Assembly (NCBI GenBank): GCA_023014335.1
Contig: JAECYW010000004.1
Location: 992,001-1,056,000 of the forward strand
DNA: 64,000 bases
Source of the DNA: Galerina marginata
Taxonomy: Eukaryota; Basidiomycota; Agaricomycetes; Agaricales; Galerinaceae
Direction of reading: 5' to 3'
Shown: in pieces, positions 33,930-44,209 of the stretch
Layout: each line of letters starts with the position of its first letter
How positions within the stretch are numbered: the stretch's first letter is position 1
Notes under the pieces: generated by a model
Seen by the model: the letters and a program-made list of their open reading frames with translations, nothing else
Databases searched by the model: none
What the model was told of the DNA's origin: nothing
Program-made: the position numbers and the translations under genes

Positions 33930-34694
33930 CTAGGAAGATGGGGCTATCAAGTAACTATCTTGCTCCCTGGAAAGAGTACTGTACTGTTCGTATAACGCTC
34001 GCTCGATGGAAGAATATTGCTCCATGCGGAGTAAATTGAGAAGGGCACGGTACAAGTTGCCGTACTCCGTGTGAGGCAGTTGATTGTAGGTCGCAGTAAG
34101 GCAGACCCCACTGAACTTCCAAGCGCGATATACAGCCTTAGAAAAATATCAGGACTTGTACGGGTAGAGGTGAATGATAAGACACGCTTACCGAATTATA
34201 TTGAGGCATAGCGGGTACGTCTGGGTTCATCATCAACTCGTAAAAGCGCTTAGCGCGTGGTTCCTCGAGGATACGGGGACGGGACTCGATTACGATTGCC
34301 CAAATTCCGCAGAGAGTACGGAAACTCTCGGCAAAGGGAGACCCGTACACGATAAGGGGGATCGGAATGTCGAGCTGAATATTGAAAGAAGTTTGAGTAA
34401 GAATACAGATGTGAAGGAGAAGATAAAGCGTACCATGGCGTAGGTCCACAACCTGACCAGAGCGACGGGTATCTTCTCGATGGAATCGCCCGCAAGGTTG
34501 AGTATGTAGAGGTGCCGGAAGTAACGCTGCTCGGAGGGGCGCAAACGGATGATGTAGTATCGATAGTCTAAGTCCCACTGATAGTTTCCACGTTGAGCAA
34601 TGGGATAGCAAGCTGTTTCACGGTCAACGAGGTAGAAGGGCAGATGTTCGGCGTAGCGAGGCTCCTCAGACTCGTTGGCTGGTACGGTAGCCAT
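33930..34694 (-). CDS. Antisense gene B, 216 aa, unknown function
   Basis: Three exons: 34694-34434, 34374-34192 and 34136-33930, all in phase zero, with introns GTACGC..CAG and GTAAGC..AAG. No recognised domain. It shares with gene C the pattern [LI]-x-[IF]-P..YGSP..L..W and then [LT]-x-MM-[ND]-P-x-[VY]-P, and both share the same intron positions. No signal peptide. It lies downstream of gene A on the same strand, separated by a 514-bp gap that holds a second polypurine-tract-like sequence. Confidence 0.72.
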
Positions 34695-35208
34695 GGTTGG
34701 GCAGATAATACTGCAATTGAACGCGAACTTAGGCTGCTTTTATGCGGGCGACCGACGCGTCCCACATGGGGAAAAGTACTTGTACCCTGATGCTCTAAAA
34801 GGAGATTGATATTACCGACGGGACACATAAGTCTATTTCTGATACCTAGCGTTAGTATCAACTGCGCCAGTTGATATTTAAGTTGGGGGGAGAATGGCCT
34901 GTACCCGTACTGTAAACCGAATTTTCGAACTGAAAACTTAGAGAGAAATTCACAGAAAAATTTCGGCTTTTCTTAAGATGATTTCAAAGCTCTTAAAAGT
35001 TATAAGATTTCACTTCTGATGGCTCAGTAATAAGGACATCTCTTCAACTTATAAGAGAAACAGATAACAATTAACAAGATAAAGAGAAGGCTTTATTGCA
35101 GATTAAAATATAGGACAAGGACTGTAGCTACTAGATATAAAAGCCTAATAAAATATCTAGTGCGCAAACTACAGCCAGGAAGAAAGAGATAAAGAAAATA
35201 TAGAACGT
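34695..35208. other. Gap with internal polypurine tract and LTR-like start
   Basis: No gene. On the plus strand TTTAAGTTGGGGGGAGA (about 34879-34895) repeats the true polypurine tract at 37380-37396. The next ~60 bases share words with the LTR start (CCGAATTTTCGAACT, ACTTAGAGAGAAAT). This looks like a decayed copy of the internal/LTR junction, or a second plus-strand priming site. Confidence 0.5.
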
Positions 35209-37006
35209 CTAATACTCCTCGGACGCGATGTCTTCGTCACCGCCGGTGTACATATCGTCCGCGTCCAGCACCATACCCTCCACCATAGCATCAGACTCCT
35301 CACCGTCGCTTTCAACGGCCTCGTCATCGATGAAAACGGAACGGGGCGGGTCTTCTTCTTCTTCTTCCTCTTCCTCTTCTTCTTCGTCTTCACCGTCCAA
35401 AGTTGCGGTGTAGTCGGGACCGGCATCCACATCGTCGAACTCGTGGTTGACGAAGACCCTTGCGAAATCCGCCAGGTAGAAGTCGTTGGATCGGAAGTAG
35501 ACAGGGAAGTCGGCAGGGTCGGAAGCAGGGAACGAGGACTGGTGGAACTCGCTCCAGAGACGGTCGAGTACGGTGCCTTCTTCGCCGACGAGTTGACGAA
35601 CGCGAGAGAGAGGGTGACGGTGAATCATGTCGCGGATGATGGCGCGGCCTTCTGCACGGAATCGGTCGATGTTCGTCTCGTGGTTGCTTATGGCGGCAAT
35701 AAGCAGAGCACGGTGACTAGATTCCTCGTTGTAAAGACGAAGAATCTCGCGAAGGCCTAAAAGAACAGGTACGGTTAGAAAAGTAGATCGGAAAAATTGA
35801 AAAGAAAATGAACGTACGGCAAAGTGAACGGGAACCGATGTCATACGACATGTTCTCAAAGCGAAAAGTGTCGGCGGCCGAGAATTTGAAGTCACAGCGA
35901 GTATGGGACCGGAGACAAGGCCCACAGTACTGATCCAGACCGCGGAAGGTGCAAGGAACTTGACGGTTGTAAAACCGGCAAGTTTGACAACGAGTATCGG
36001 GCTAATAAGATAGAAAGACAAGTCAGAAAAGGAAAGATAAAAGAAAGATAGAATCGGACTTACCATTCGATCGAGGTGATAGATTCGGTCCAATTCTTCC
36101 AAGGAAATCCGAGGTACGGTGTTCTCGACTGAAAGCACACCTCGACCAGGATTTGCCTTCAAAGCTTTCTCTCGAGCAGCCTGGCGTTTTGCGTTGGCAG
36201 GCGTCGCGGTACGGGTGCTCCTGCGAGTCTTCGGTTTTGGTTCGTCCTCGGCACCGTCCTCGTAGTCGTCGTCGTCATCGGCTGGCGGGAGTTTAGAAGT
36301 GGAAGCTACGGGTTGAGGCGAGGCGTTCCGTTGACGACCTTTGCCTTTCGATCGACTAGACCGTAGGGTGGGACCTGCTAAAGCCATATCTAAACAATGA
36401 GTACCCTAGATAAAATGATAGAGAAAGAGAAAACACTAACCTTGGAGGTTGGGCGCACCGTCCATTTCGAAAGCGTTCGGATGAACGTCGCCACCTAAGT
36501 TGATATCGAAATGATCGATATCCAAGGGGTACAAGTCATCCTACAGAAAGAACACAAACGGTTAGTTAAGAAAAGATCAATTAAAAAGAATAAAACACGT
36601 GCCAGATTAGGGAGTCGTTCTGGACCGATAGGGGGAAGGAGTGCTCGGAAGTACGGGGCGTCCTCGATATCAAGACGGAGGATGAGCCAATGTAACCAGT
36701 TACGCATTCGACGAATGTTAGCGGGCTCGAGGACGTTGGGATCAGCATATGTTTCGTACAAAAGAGCCTAAGAACGTGTAAAGGAGTTAGAAAAGCAGAA
36801 AAGAAGGCCAGCAGAGCGGAAAAACTCACCAAGTTTTGATATTCACGGGTCAAGATGGCCAAGACGGTGCTACAATCCGGGACGGTACCGTATCGATCCA
36901 CAAGGTCGACAGCGTAGGGCCAAAGAGCGAGCCAAAAGGAGGTGATAGCAGCAAGGATAGCATCCGAGACAAGGACGGGGAGGTCGAAGTTGACGTTGCC
37001 CTCCAT
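35209..37006 (-). CDS. Antisense gene A, 501 aa, Zn2Cys6-like cysteine array
   Basis: Six exons: 37006-36830, 36767-36597, 36540-36441, 36389-36064, 36001-35818 and 35756-35209, totalling 1506 bases with no stop. The intron 2 donor (GTTTTA) is weak but is the only one that keeps frame. Residues 1-150 look globular. A basic, nuclear-localisation-like stretch lies near 155-235 (RSSRSKGKGRQR; KPKTRRSTRT). Exon 5 encodes C-x2-C-x8-C-x8-C-x2-C-x6-C at about residues 263-294 (CQTC..PC..YCGPC..TRC), close to the fungal Zn2Cys6 binuclear cluster (usually C-x2-C-x6-C first half). The C-terminal 70 residues are very acidic. A nuclear DNA- or chromatin-binding protein is plausible but unproven. Confidence 0.75.
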
Positions 37007-37380
37007 GAGCGGTGAGACGCTGGAGATGATGGGGAAAGAGAGAGAAATGGGCGACGGTTAAATACCTTGAGAACGTCACGGTCACCGACGACAAAGAACT
37101 TAGAAATATATTCAAAAATTGACGGTGTTGACGCAGAAAAACCGATCACGGAAAAAAATTTGAAGTGGGAAGCGCTGGACGGCGTTCTAGGTCGAACCAT
37201 CTTGGGCGAACAATTCCGAATACAGGATGACCCTGCACGGAACTGGCAAAAGCGAGTACCACATCAGTCGGATTCTCACAGGAGAAGCACCGCAGACAAC
37301 TCGGAAAAGACTGGCGCCAAAAGTCTATTAGACGTCAGAGACATGATCTGCCAGCACGTTTGACTGGGGACAGTCAAAAT
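37007..37380. other. Region between antisense gene A and the polypurine tract
   Basis: No gene supported. It must hold the promoter of antisense gene A unless that gene is transcribed from the 3' LTR. I see no TATA motif, only several ACGG words. Confidence 0.4.
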
Positions 37381-37396
37381 TTAAGTTGGGGGGAGA
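37381..37396 (+). promoter_or_regulatory. Polypurine tract before the 3' LTR
   Basis: TTAAGTTGGGGGGAGA directly before TGAAGGG of the 3' LTR, as required for plus-strand priming. Confidence 0.85.
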
Positions 37397-39140
37397 TGAA
37401 GGGACGGCCCTTGGTCCAGCCCTGAATTTTTCGATTTTACGAACTCTTCTCTCTCAAACTTAGATAGAAATGAAGTATATTGAACGTCCCGGACAGTACA
37501 CGCAGAGCATAGACTAAAGAAAACTATTGTACGCGACGGAACACTGTGATAAAATAATAGTATTCATAACTACGGTACTACAAAACGTACGGTGAATACA
37601 TTAATGGACGGTGCTACGAACGCGAGCCAACCCGAGCACCCACTACAGATAAGCGCGGGTCTTTAGCGCTCAATGTGAACCAAAACGATGCAGTGATTGC
37701 CTTTATTATCGCATGCCGTCTCGGCACGATCCGAATAAGACGGGGAGCGGGCCCGAGAAGTCAGAACACGAGTCGCGGGTATTCCCGTGCTTACTGAAGA
37801 GATTCGCAGAACCCTTGAAAGAACCGAAGAACGGAGATAAGTCCAATTTGAGCTATGTACGGTACCTCCGACTTCACCGACGGGGCATACCTATATTTAG
37901 CAAAGAGTGTAGCGCGTGAACAAGTCAACATGCGGGAGACTTAGAACACCAGACAGGAATGCCATGCTGAACGTACCGTACATTGATACACGGTATAAGA
38001 AATTAATGGGGAGTTCTACAAACGGGGACGGGAATTAATAAATCCACGGAGATATTTCTCCTTTCGGTTGTAGGCACCCGGAGATATTGATGAAACAAGT
38101 TAACCAGAGAGCATATGGACTGTTCCACACGGTACGGTTCCATCAAAGGACGGTATTATGCATAAAGGAGTTACGGGGCTCAGACCTAACGGGGACGCGT
38201 ACCAATAACTCCTCTTTTGCACAGTTAAATTCGGTTCACGACTTAGTAAGATACCAGTACTCGCATGGGACCGGAGGTTTGTAAAAGGACGGTGCTCCGA
38301 AATAACACATGTAAAATTAGTATCGTGTAGTATAAAGTTAGTAGACGTTTGTAGCGCAATAACAAGCAATTTACCACTCACGAAATTATATTTGGACGGT
38401 TCATACGAGCTGCCTAAGTGACTTCAACGTGTTGACTTGTCTTCGAGGAATTTTGAATAGTATTTGACTTGAAAGAATTTCACCTTTGTGATCAGAGTGA
38501 GAGTATCTTAGATAACGGTTCTAAGACTTGAAACGAAGATCTTGTTCACCGTCATATTGTTGACTAGAATAAGGCTCCGGTGGCCCTCCGATTTGGCAGC
38601 GCATTAAACCGTACTTCGGTAGTACGGTGTTGTCAAAGACCTGGACTGTGATAGGGACAATTTCGGTAATTGTAGACTATCCGGGACATTGAAGAGTTAT
38701 TTTAGTTGATAGGTTTCGGTAACCTAAGAGCACTTGCGTTTCGGTAACGCACCGATTATTGAGCATACGTCGTTAGTCGACATTTTCACTATAAACACAG
38801 AGTACGGGACTCTACACCAAAAATATCATTCTATTTCTCAAACCAATATACAACCTTTCTCCGGGTCGTTGCACTTACATTGTGTACGCGTCCCTCCAGT
38901 TTTCACGAGATTGACGGGAATCATCGGCTTTGATCAGGGTATTGTAAAATTACTGTCCCTCCCAGAGACGACTAGTCAAATATTTGATTGGGTGATTACT
39001 GCTAGACAATTAAGAGTGTTAGATTTGGATATTGACTGAGACCATTGGGGACGTATAGTAGGGATTTTCATTTCATTATTGAAGTGTTTATCTATTGTGG
39101 TCTAGCTAGTATTCAGAACTACCCCGCAGCTACCATCTTA
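37397..39140 (+). repeat. 3' LTR (1744 bp)
   Basis: Same length as the 5' LTR and practically identical; I noticed one C/T difference (about 38611) and the final base. By hand count it carries about 29 ACGG or CCGT tetramers. It ends ACCATCTTA, followed by the CCGG target duplication. Confidence 0.92.
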
Positions 39141-39703
39141 CCGGTGGCCCTCCGATTTGGCAGCACATTAAACCGTACTTCGGTAGTACGGTGTTGTCAA
39201 AGACCTGGACTGTGATAGGGACAATTTCGGTAATTGTAGACTATCCGGGACATTGAAGAGTTTATTTTAGTTGATAGGTTTCGGTAACCTAAGAGCACTT
39301 GCATTTCGGTAACGCACCGATTATTGAGCATACGTCGTTAGTCGACCTTCTCACTATAAACACAGAGTACGGGACTCTACACCAAAAATATCATTCTATT
39401 TCTCAAACCAATATACAACCTTTCTCCGGGTCGTTGCACTTATATTGTGTACGCGTCCCTTCAGTTCACGAGATTGACGGGAATCATCGGCTTTGATCAG
39501 GGTATTGTAAAATTACTGTCCCTCCCAGAGACGACTAGTCAAATATTTGATTGGGTGATTACTGCTAGACAATTAAGAGTGTTAGATTTGAATATTGACT
39601 GAGACCATTGGGGACGTATAGTAGGGATTTTCATTTCATTATTGAAGTGTTTATCTATTGTGGTCTAGCTAGTATTCAGAACTACCCCGCAGCAACCATC
39701 TTA
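39141..39703 (+). repeat. 3' part of the split older solo LTR
   Basis: The first four bases (CCGG) are the duplicated target. The remainder is colinear with the last 559 bases of the LTR, with point differences and one-base indels. It is followed by CCGT, matching the base quartet before 20686. Confidence 0.9.
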
Positions 39704-39880
39704 CCGTCGGAAATAGATATCAGTAGTCGGCCACTAGGAGCAATTGGGCGGGAGATCTTTATAGCGCTTGCCAACAACGGCCACCCGAATGATTTGCCCC
39801 TATATTTCTCTTATCACACATTGCAATTTTCAAAGTTATTCCTCACGAGCACGTCTTCCTTGTTGCCTTTGTGTTCTATC

Positions 39881-40991
39881 ATGTTGCCTGTCGGTGGGTG
39901 TTTCCAGGATTGTTTGACTTCTGAGAGCACTAATGATACTGCAGTGCATTATTTACCGCCCAATTCCAAACAGGAACACCCCAGGCATGTTTGGGAGGTC
40001 TTTTACAACACGACCGAGATGGTGGAAAGGGTGATCCAGAATGTGTCTTGGGATTCTTGGATGAATCTCGCGAAGGCCAACCCACTCTTTCACGTGCTTG
40101 TCCGGAGGACTTTGAGAAGCAGGGTGCGGCATGCCGTCCGACGTTTCCTGCCCGCAAGTGAGGTTGACCAATTTTGGCTCCTCTTGCAAGCGACGAAGGC
40201 TGGCATCACGGGCGGTGTTGTATGTTCCATCATGTCATTGTCCAAAGACATTTACCAGTACGTTCTGCCAACACATCTTGATGTTATGGTTCCTAGAGGT
40301 CAAGATAAGAAGGGTCTCTCTCGGTGGAGACGCTTCATTGCAGCAGCTGGATATCTGTTGGTGGAAGTCAACGACAGCCACCATTGGGACTTCAAACATG
40401 TCATAAGCCATTCATGCACCTGGCAGTCCATGCAGGTCTGTTGGATCGGTCCTTCCTTTTCTTTTCGATTGCTTATGTTCTTCCATTTTTGACAACTCTT
40501 TGCAGAGTCGCGGCTTTGTGATTCGCGTGATAGAGGTGAATAGTGACAATATTTTGCCCGGGGTGCTTACAGGCTCGCACACCTCATCCTTTAACATCAT
40601 TACACCCTTTGCGTTTTATTGTTTTTATCCTGGCCTTTTCCACCAGCAGAAGAACGTCATCTCGCAAGACAGCCGGTTTGGGGACCCCACAGGACTTTTC
40701 AACTTTGGGCTGACTACGTACCATTTGACAACAGACCTTGGAGAGCTGTGTGGTCAGGCGTGTCCTGCGCTTTGGAGAAACACCCGTGGTCTTTGTGGTA
40801 TTGGGGTTTTCCACTGGGGTGGTTACCTGTTGCATAAAAAACCTGAGGATGACTTGTTCGAACAGCGTTCTTACGTTTGGCGCCTGACTCGACCTAACGA
40901 TGTGAATGGGCATGTATGTAGTAATGACCTCTGCCAGTATAGGGGCAGGGGTCACCGTCTGGTACAGACAAGTCTTTCCAGCCTACTTTAG
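39881..40991 (+). CDS. F-box-like hypothetical protein, copy 1
   Basis: Two exons, 39881-40435 and 40506-40991, giving 346 aa; the intron is GTCTGT..GCAG, 70 bp. Residues 45-100 (VWEVFYNTTEMVERVIQNVSW, then LAKANPLFHVLVRRTL) resemble a divergent F-box helix pair. The rest is unrecognised and ends in a Cys-containing tail (CSNDLCQYRGRG). It shares order, intron site and motifs (FGLTTY, CPA-WRNT-GL-G-GV-HW) with the gene at 42084-43115, its tandem paralogue. The solo LTR ends only ~175 bp upstream of its ATG, within its likely promoter. Confidence 0.72.
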
Positions 40992-41074
40992 GTAATTGAC
41001 CCAAAACAAGACTCCTAAAAAAAGCTCCTCTCATTACGCTGGCACTCTTAAGTTAGCATCCATCCAACTAAACA

Positions 41075-41928
41075 ATGTTTCAACCTGAAAGCTACCAAGG
41101 TAATGCTGGGAGGCCTCTTGATAGGAATCCATGTCACTCATATGTTCTCCAGATTTGCATGACTTTTATGCAAGCAAGCAAGATTACATTGCGCGTCAAG
41201 TGGTGCTTGCCGATACTACATGGGTCCCAGTTCGTGGTGGCCGTGGAGAGACCCGATACATCCTTAGCGACTCAGGCGGTGTTATCCATTGGAGGTTGAC
41301 TGTTGTTGGGTCAATCTGCCCAGATGATGCCTATCTTTCTCCTCATGGCAATTTCGTACCAAATGTAGACCATCAACAGTTGGCAAACGCTGAGAGGCGG
41401 TTTTCCCTTGTCACACCCCTTTGTTTCCCAGACTTTTTTCAGGAGGACTTTAAGAGGGCGTTCCATCACCTAGAAATCTTAGAGCGGTTAGGCCATGCAA
41501 ATGCCAGTTCTGTTCGCCAGCCATTGATAGCGCGGAAGGGTGATCTGGGCCCAACATTGCAGTTTTCGCAACGGATATTCACTACCCCAGTGAGTCTCAA
41601 TGATGATATGTATATTGCATTAAACCTGAAGTGACCTTGATAAATACAGCGTGCTACAAACAACGGTGATCATCAAGGTGGTGACTACGATTTGCGATCA
41701 TACCCAATCGACGCTGAATATGCAGGAGAACTGGAAAAACTACAACAATTGCACATCTTGACAGTGCCTTTCAACGTGTTCTATAAAGGTGGCAGTCCTT
41801 GCGCGCTTGCCAACTATGCATTTCTCTTGCCAGGCCAGCTTGTAGAGGTCAATTTTAAACTGACGTCATCATCAATCGACGGCTGCATGGCTGAGATATT
41901 GTCTGTCAAGGTTAGATCTCCCGAATGA
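41075..41928 (+). CDS. Hypothetical protein, second gene of the duplicated unit, copy 1
   Basis: Three exons: 41075-41099, 41153-41589 and 41650-41928, giving 246 aa with introns of 53 and 60 bp. The tiny first exon supplies only MFQPESYQ and part of a codon. No known domain. Residues ~14-25 (ASKQDYIARQVVLADTTW) and the end (LVEVNFKLTSSSIDGCMAEI) match the gene at 43165-43981 (SPDYIARREVVANTTW; NVEVKFSLRSSAVAGCEALI). Lies 83 bp after copy 1 of the F-box-like gene on the same strand. Confidence 0.65.
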
Positions 41929-42083
41929 CATAGATATGTCTCAGAGAACGTTGGCGGTGTTTCCCATATTTATTAATGAATCCTGTCCATGTAGTGTATT
42001 CAACACCGGACCATTGTCGTGTCAACCTGTGGTGTTGGCTATATTCAAAGTCGTTCTTCAAACACTGTTTTGTTACTTGAGCC

Positions 42084-43115
42084 ATGGTTCGACTACCCCG
42101 GAGGTCCTTCCTGCCTCCACGTCATATTGCTCACGCGTCTCAATCGGCATACGTGACTACAGAAGTCCTGGAAATGGTCATTAGGGAGTGCTCATGGTCG
42201 GCGTTAATGTCTATGGCACAGACGACTTCAAGAATCCGAAGTCTGGTCTTCTTGTGTTTCTGTGGAAGGGTTTCAACGGCACTTTCAAGGTTCATTCCAG
42301 AAGGCCAGAAGCACACTTTCTGGCAGTTACTGCGGACCACTCATGGCGGCCTCACTGGAGGATTCGTGCGAAGTGTTATGTCAGCTTGGATGCCAATTCA
42401 TCAGTACATACACCCTATGCAGCTGACAATCACACTTCCACGGTTAAGCGATCTGGCGACGCTAGCACAGTGGCGCAGTTTTGTGATAAATTCAGGCTAT
42501 GTTGCTCAGAGGTTTCGGAACGCAACCTATTGGCATGAAGACCCCACCATTAGAAGGACTTGCATGTTGCAGTGTGTCAACGTGGGTGATACTTGTTTTA
42601 TTTGGGAAGTATGCATTGATCATGCCATGTAGAACCGTGCCATTGTCATATGCCTTGTTGAATCAAAAAGTGGGAGCATCCTGCCTGCTGTACTCAGTAG
42701 TCCTCAAACTGCGTTGCACAATGTTATGACATATTCAAAGTTGTACTGCTTCTACCCTCAGTTATTTGCAAGGCAGCTCAATGTCCTCGCCAAGGAGAGG
42801 TTTTATGGCGAAGAGCTTGATACATTTAGCTTTGGACTGACTACGTATCCGTATACAAGCGCCATGGACGTGCCCTGCGGATTGGTCTGCCCTGCAGTAT
42901 GGCGCAATACTTGTGGGTTGGTCGGCGTCGGTGTTTACCACTGGATGGGGGCTCACATGATATGTGAAGCCGACGACGATGGCTTCAAGGAGTGTTCATA
43001 TTTGTGGCGGTTACAAGGGGTGGAAGAGGCAGAGCCAAATATCTGTCACAATGAACTTTGTCCCAATAGAGGGCGTGGGGGACCTCTTGATCTACCACAT
43101 GTTGGAAATTTATAG
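42084..43115 (+). CDS. F-box-like hypothetical protein, copy 2
   Basis: Two exons, 42084-42575 and 42633-43115, giving 324 aa; the intron is at the same site as in copy 1. N-terminal F-box-like stretch TTEVLEMVIRECSWSALMSMA, then a shared body and a Cys tail ICHNELCPNRGRG that mirrors CSNDLCQYRGRG. Protein divergence from copy 1 is large, so the duplication is old. The frame is intact. Confidence 0.7.
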
Positions 43116-43164
43116 TAGCTGTAGACTGTGTAATCTACATCCAAAACTGTTGTTTTGTACTACT

Positions 43165-43981
43165 ATGTCCCCCATTTTCTCCAGGTCGTTCGCATCATAT
43201 GAAGGTCTTTCACAATATATTAATTGGTGTTCACGGGTACTTACTGCATAGCGAAGCCCTTCACAGGCATTATATGTTATCCCCTGATTACATAGCGAGA
43301 AGGGAAGTTGTCGCTAACACAACATGGACAAAAGACAGGGGTGGCACAGGCTACGTTTGCGATTCCGTCGGAATACACTACCAACCCATCGTGGTCGTTG
43401 GTGCCGTGGATGAAAAAGACACTTACTTGGACATGCACAGAAACTTTGAATCGGGAATGGCTGCATCGTTCGGAGATGCTGAGTTAGCTTTTTCTCTATG
43501 GCCACCGAGGAATATGTCAGGGCTTTTTGAAGCTGACTTTTTGCACGCTTTCGAGCACCTCAAGATGATTGAGAGTCTTGCCCCATTCTCAGGCGGAGGC
43601 CCAAAGTACTTTCTCACTGATGACGGTGAGAGAGGACCAGCAATTCATTTTTTTTATCCCATTTTCCGAACCGTGGTAAGCATCACAGTGGGTGACTCAG
43701 ACAACGCTCATGACCCTTTTAGCAGGCACAGCAGAGCGGTTCAAACGAAACAAACGAGCGAAGTTTAGAAACTTATCATATCTCAGAACAATATTGATCC
43801 TGCGTAAATGCACTCAAAGGCACTCATGAACTCGAGGTGCCCATGATTGTGTATGACAGTCATCGGAGGCGTTTGGATGATACTGCTCTGGCAACAAACT
43901 TAGTTGGGGCGAATGTAGAGGTAAAATTTAGCCTGCGTTCGTCTGCAGTGGCGGGTTGCGAGGCATTAATCGTTACAGTGA
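43165..43981 (+). pseudogene. Second gene of the duplicated unit, copy 2, possibly broken
   Basis: Exon 1 43165-43184 (MSPIFS) and exon 2 43252-43675 join in frame and match copy 1 along their length. The equivalent of the last exon is visible at about 43829-43981 (ELEVPMIVYDS.. NVEVKFSLRSSAVAGCEAL). I could not join it in frame: a TGA lies just upstream and the only nearby acceptor has the wrong phase. Either an unrecognised small exon is present or the copy has decayed. If unspliced after exon 2, the frame ends at 43768. Confidence 0.5.
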
Positions 43982-44209
43982 TAATATGCTCATTTGATGT
44001 ATGATTCATTTAATACAGGACTATGCTATGGTACCATCTTTGAGAATGCTAATGCGTATGAATTTAAGCATGAGCTTGCGTATTATGAGAAAAAAGGCAC
44101 CTTTGGAGAATGTCCTCAATGACCTTCTTGTCATCGTTGGAGATACTGCAAAGAATGTCCTCCTTAGATTTAACGACGAGCATGTCACCGAACCAGGGAT
44201 GGCCGCTGT

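Larger units (their letters stand above)
21872..39140 (+). mobile_element. 17.3 kb Ty3/gypsy retrotransposon with five antisense genes
   Basis: LTRs 21872-23615 and 37397-39140 have the same length (1744 bp), and by eye I saw only two differences. CCGG flanks both sides (21868-21871 and 39141-39144). Between them lie a primer-binding site, gag, protease and pol in three successive -1 frames on the plus strand. Five spliced minus-strand genes (30675-37006) and a polypurine tract (37381-37396) follow. The near identity of the LTRs and the openness of every frame indicate a very recent insertion. Typical Ty3/gypsy elements are 5-8 kb, so this one is about twice the usual size. Confidence 0.93.

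Noticed and set aside
35228..35413. A Ser-only-rich plus-strand frame
   Set aside because: Mirror image of the acidic Glu/Asp tail of antisense gene A.
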